A DNA stretch of 64,000 nt from Kaistia hirudinis (GTDB lineage: Bacteria; Pseudomonadota; Alphaproteobacteria; Rhizobiales; Kaistiaceae). Positions within the stretch are counted from its first letter, which is position 1, and every line of letters begins with the position of its first letter. The position numbers and the translations under genes are program-made. Below the pieces are notes generated by a model, which did not search any database, was not told the DNA's origin, and saw nothing but the letters and a program-made list of their open reading frames with translations. The stretch spans positions 248,001 through 312,000 of the forward strand of contig NZ_JACIDS010000002.1 in assembly GCF_014196455.1 (NCBI RefSeq), in the 5' to 3' direction. Positions 61,490 to 64,000 of this stretch are shown here, in pieces.

Positions 61490-63025
61490 TTGGCGCCCTC
61501 CCTCAACATTGAAAAGCTCATCGAGAGCATTGGTCTACCGGCTGCGGAGCTGAGAGCCTATCTCATCGACGAGATCGACGAATTCCTCGCCGCGAGCGAC
61601 CCGGCTCATCTGGAAGACGAGTTCGGCGACGTTCTCTTCGCCTTGTTGTCCATGGCCTGGGCGCATACGGGACGTCACTATCCGCTGCGCCTCGATCTTG
61701 CCGAGGCCAAGCTGCAGCAGCGACTTGGCCGATATGGAACGATCAGCCGCCACGCGCCCAAATACACCGACGATCGCATCGCCGAGATGGAGGTGGGCGT
61801 CGTCCATTTCGTCCTCGGCCAGTTCGGCGGCCAGTGGCAACGCTTCGACGCGCTTCAGAACGGCACGGTCGCGGAAATCTCCGCGCTGACGGATGCGCCG
61901 TTCGGCGAGCCGGATCGCCTGACGAACCACTGCATCGTGACCTTCGGCGATGTCGACGAGATTTCGTACGAGATCATCTATTCCGCGGCGACACAGCGCG
62001 CCGGCAACACGATCCGCTGCCGTATTCCGGATTTCCTGTTCCTGCGCGCAAAGAAGGGCCTCATCTTCGATCAGCTTGCCGGGCTGATGGCGTTGCAGGT
62101 TTCGGCCGCGCTGGACGGCATACGCCTGTCTCCCTCGGCGATAGCCCATTTCCACAGCTGGGAATCCGGATTTCTGACCGATTCGGTCTCGTTCTGGCGG
62201 CGGATCGCGACGATGAAGACGATCTTCTCGCCCTATCTGACGACGGGCCGTCTCAAGGCATTGATCGAGAGCCGCGGCGGCACAGGGTGGACGATGACGC
62301 CGGACGAGCTTCGCGTCGCCGCGGAATATGAGCGCAAGCTCAGCCAGGCCTGCATGCGCGTCGTGCTGGAGAGTTCGCTCGATCGGGAGTTCTTCACCTC
62401 CTGGGTTCACCCCGAGCGTCTCGACCTGCGCTCCTTCGCCGTTGATCGCCAGGCCTCGTTCGCAGTGGAGCCACCGCGCGCCGGCCGGCTGACCTTCATT
62501 GCCGGCGGACGCCCGGTTCGCGAAAAGGGCTTCGTCGAGCTTTGCCGGGAATTCGCCGCGGTTCGTGACTGGGCGAAGGACGAGGGGGTCGACGTCTCGC
62601 TGGCCATCCTGTGTCGCGAGCGCAATCGCAGCAAGGGCCAGGAATACATCGTCGATATCGAGCGCGTCATCGCCGAGAAAAACCTCGGTGATTGCGTATC
62701 GATCGAGCCGAAAGTCTCCCTCGACGAACTAAAACAACGAATCCGGGAATCGGACGCGTTGATCGTGCCGTCGATCTACGATCCCTATTGCCTGATGCCG
62801 ACCTATTCGGTGGAGGAGAAGCGGCCGTCTTTCGTGTCCACGCATGCGGGGATCGCGGAGAATATCAGATCGCCTGAATTCACCTTCGATCCCGAGCTTG
62901 AGGGCGACCTTGTTCGTGCCATTCGTGCATGGTACGCGAAGCCCTCTGTCTTCGCGTTCGAGTCCCGCTTCGCAAGTTATCTCGGCTTATATCTCGCCAA
63001 AGAGTCTCGGCCGCTATGGGAATAG
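61490..63025 (+). CDS. MazG-like pyrophosphohydrolase fused to a GT-B glycosyltransferase domain
   Basis: A 511-residue two-part protein. Residues 15-85 match the MazG NTP pyrophosphohydrolase helix bundle, with intact catalytic acids in the ExxE-x12-ExxD arrangement (E28, E31, E44, D47; segment EDEFGDVLFALL). Residues from about 335 form the C-terminal half of a GT4-like GT-B transferase: LTFIAGGRPVREKGFVELC, VSIEPKVSLDELKQRIRESDALIVPS and FVSTHAGIAENI. The GT4 ExxxxxxxE motif is changed to D-x7-Y (DPYCLMPTY). The start is TTG 61490, without a strong ribosome site. It lies between the barrel protein and the aminotransferase, which it overlaps by 10 bases. Confidence 0.78.
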   Translation: MAPSLNIEKLIESIGLPAAELRAYLIDEIDEFLAASDPAHLEDEFGDVLFALLSMAWAHTGRHYPLRLDLAEAKLQQRLGRYGTISRHAPKYTDDRIAEMEVGVVHFVLGQFGGQWQRFDALQNGTVAEISALTDAPFGEPDRLTNHCIVTFGDVDEISYEIIYSAATQRAGNTIRCRIPDFLFLRAKKGLIFDQLAGLMALQVSAALDGIRLSPSAIAHFHSWESGFLTDSVSFWRRIATMKTIFSPYLTTGRLKALIESRGGTGWTMTPDELRVAAEYERKLSQACMRVVLESSLDREFFTSWVHPERLDLRSFAVDRQASFAVEPPRAGRLTFIAGGRPVREKGFVELCREFAAVRDWAKDEGVDVSLAILCRERNRSKGQEYIVDIERVIAEKNLGDCVSIEPKVSLDELKQRIRESDALIVPSIYDPYCLMPTYSVEEKRPSFVSTHAGIAENIRSPEFTFDPELEGDLVRAIRAWYAKPSVFAFESRFASYLGLYLAKESRPLWE

Positions 63026-64000
63026 GTAATCTTCTTCTCGGCGATATCGAACAATTGCTCACTGATCGGGCGATCGGTCGACGCAAGCTGCACCGCATGT
63101 TCGGCGCGGAGTCCCAATGCTGGATCGCGGAGAACGAGATCCAGAAGATGTATCCCGGCACATCGTGCCTGCTGCTCCCCTCCGCGACCGTCGGTCTGGC
63201 GCTCGCGCTCGAAGCGCTCGACTTCGAGCCTGGCAGCGAGGTCCTCATTTCCGGCTTCGGTTGGCTTTCCAACTGGTCCTGCATCCACCGGGCCGGCCTC
63301 GTTGCGAAGTTCCTGCCCCTTGATGACAATCTGCAGTTGCGGGCGGAGGACGTCCGCGAACGGATCACCGAACGGACCCGGGCGGTCATCGTCACCCATC
63401 TCATGGGGCGCGGCCAGCAAGCGGTGGCGGATATCGCCTCGATCTGCGCCGAGCGCGGCGTCGTTCTGCTCGAGGATATCGCGCAGTCCTTCGGCGTCTC
63501 CGTTCGTGGCCGTCGGGCCGGGACGTTCGGTCTCGCCGCGTGGTGCTCGTTCAACCACCACAAGCTGCTCAGCACCGGCGATGGCGGCTGCATCCTGTCG
63601 ACCGACCCGGAGTTCTTCGCCCGCATGAGCGGCCTGCATGACCACGGGCTCGTGATGAAGGGCGGCAAGCGCCGGCCGGGCGCGTCGATCCAGCCCGGAA
63701 TGTCGTTGCGCTCGAGCGAGGTCGTCGGAGCGGTGCTGCGGGGGCAACTGGCGCGCTTCAACCTGATCCGCACGAAGATCCTCATGCAGTACGACGCGAT
63801 GGCACAGGCTTGCCAGCGTCGTCTGCAGGTCCGGCTGATCGATCCGAATCCCGGTGATCTGCCCTTCACGGTCCTCTTCGAGCGTCCGGATCGCCTGATC
63901 TATCCGACGCTCGTCGACTCGGGTTGGCACGTGGCCTCCAACGTGCCGTGGCAGCGCGAGTCTTTCGAAGGCGCACTCGCGTCGGATCCGGCCCTGGCAG
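63016..64000 (+). CDS. DegT/DnrJ/EryC1-family aminotransferase, C-terminus cut by window edge
   Basis: The first 328 codons of a PLP-dependent sugar aminotransferase read from ATG 63016. PSATVGLALALEALDFEPGSEVLI is the N-terminal PLP-phosphate region, LLEDIAQSFG holds the cofactor aspartate, and SFNHHKLLSTGDGG contains the lysine that forms the internal aldimine. Family members aminate keto-sugars bound to nucleotides (for example UDP- or dTDP-linked). The first 10 bases overlap the MazG-glycosyltransferase gene. It indicates that an amino sugar is a building block of the cluster's product. Confidence 0.88.
   Translation, partial: MGIGNLLLGDIEQLLTDRAIGRRKLHRMFGAESQCWIAENEIQKMYPGTSCLLLPSATVGLALALEALDFEPGSEVLISGFGWLSNWSCIHRAGLVAKFLPLDDNLQLRAEDVRERITERTRAVIVTHLMGRGQQAVADIASICAERGVVLLEDIAQSFGVSVRGRRAGTFGLAAWCSFNHHKLLSTGDGGCILSTDPEFFARMSGLHDHGLVMKGGKRRPGASIQPGMSLRSSEVVGAVLRGQLARFNLIRTKILMQYDAMAQACQRRLQVRLIDPNPGDLPFTVLFERPDRLIYPTLVDSGWHVASNVPWQRESFEGALASDPALA

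Overview
The window is G+C-rich chromosomal DNA of an alphaproteobacterium, most likely of the order Hyphomicrobiales (Rhizobiales). The evidence is the dense set of ribose-type sugar ABC transporters, a complete ccoNOQP-GHIS block behind FNR/FixK boxes, a divergent phosphoketolase, DUF2161 and DUF4287 proteins, and palindromic intergenic repeats common in that order. I see no tRNA, rRNA, insertion sequence, phage gene or CRISPR array. Genus cannot be fixed from the sequence alone.

Bases 1-39,300 are a catabolic island of five transport and degradation modules, most with their own regulator. (A) 1-6,544: an IclR regulator and a sugar ABC transporter, divergent from a GguC/AraD1-like hydrolase gene and a hydantoinase/oxoprolinase-like gene; two intergenic regions carry matching pairs of 17-bp palindromes. 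(B) 6,641-15,841: a LacI regulator, an SDR dehydrogenase, an IlvD/Edd dehydratase, an RraA-family protein, an ABC transporter and two tandem amidohydrolases, which together look like a non-phosphorylating sugar oxidation route. A nitroreductase and an alcohol dehydrogenase gene behind an FNR box follow (15,849-18,060). (C) 18,285-28,403: an uncharacterised barrel-like protein, a four-gene ABC transporter, a phosphotriesterase-like protein, a creatininase-family protein, a GntR/UTRA regulator and an FGGY kinase, tied together by three copies of a 14-bp operator. (D) 28,668-31,142: a class II aldolase, a hydroxyacid reductase and a GntR/FCD regulator with a perfect 18-bp palindrome. (E) 31,388-37,766: a polyamine-type ABC transporter with a guanidine-hydrolase-like enzyme embedded in the operon and a metal-less M24 (creatinase-like) protein; a second FGGY kinase gene overlaps it tail to tail.

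Bases 39,500-42,130 hold small housekeeping or unknown genes (DUF4287, DUF2161, a secreted protein, a SIS-domain protein). Bases 42,329-50,265 encode cbb3 cytochrome oxidase and its assembly factors (ccoN, O, Q, P, G, H, I, S on the minus strand). A phosphoketolase gene runs divergently at 50,522, and the shared intergenic region has two perfect FNR/FixK boxes, so low-oxygen respiration and pentose-phosphate cleavage appear co-regulated.

Bases 53,042-58,043 are a TetR regulator with an RND efflux pair. Bases 58,187-59,495 are an ArsR, SRPBCC and VOC trio. From 59,728 to the right edge a glycan-type biosynthetic cluster begins: TupA-like ATP-grasp, a TIM-barrel protein, a MazG-glycosyltransferase fusion and a DegT/AHBA-type aminotransferase. 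The fusion protein and regulon C are the most unusual items in the window.
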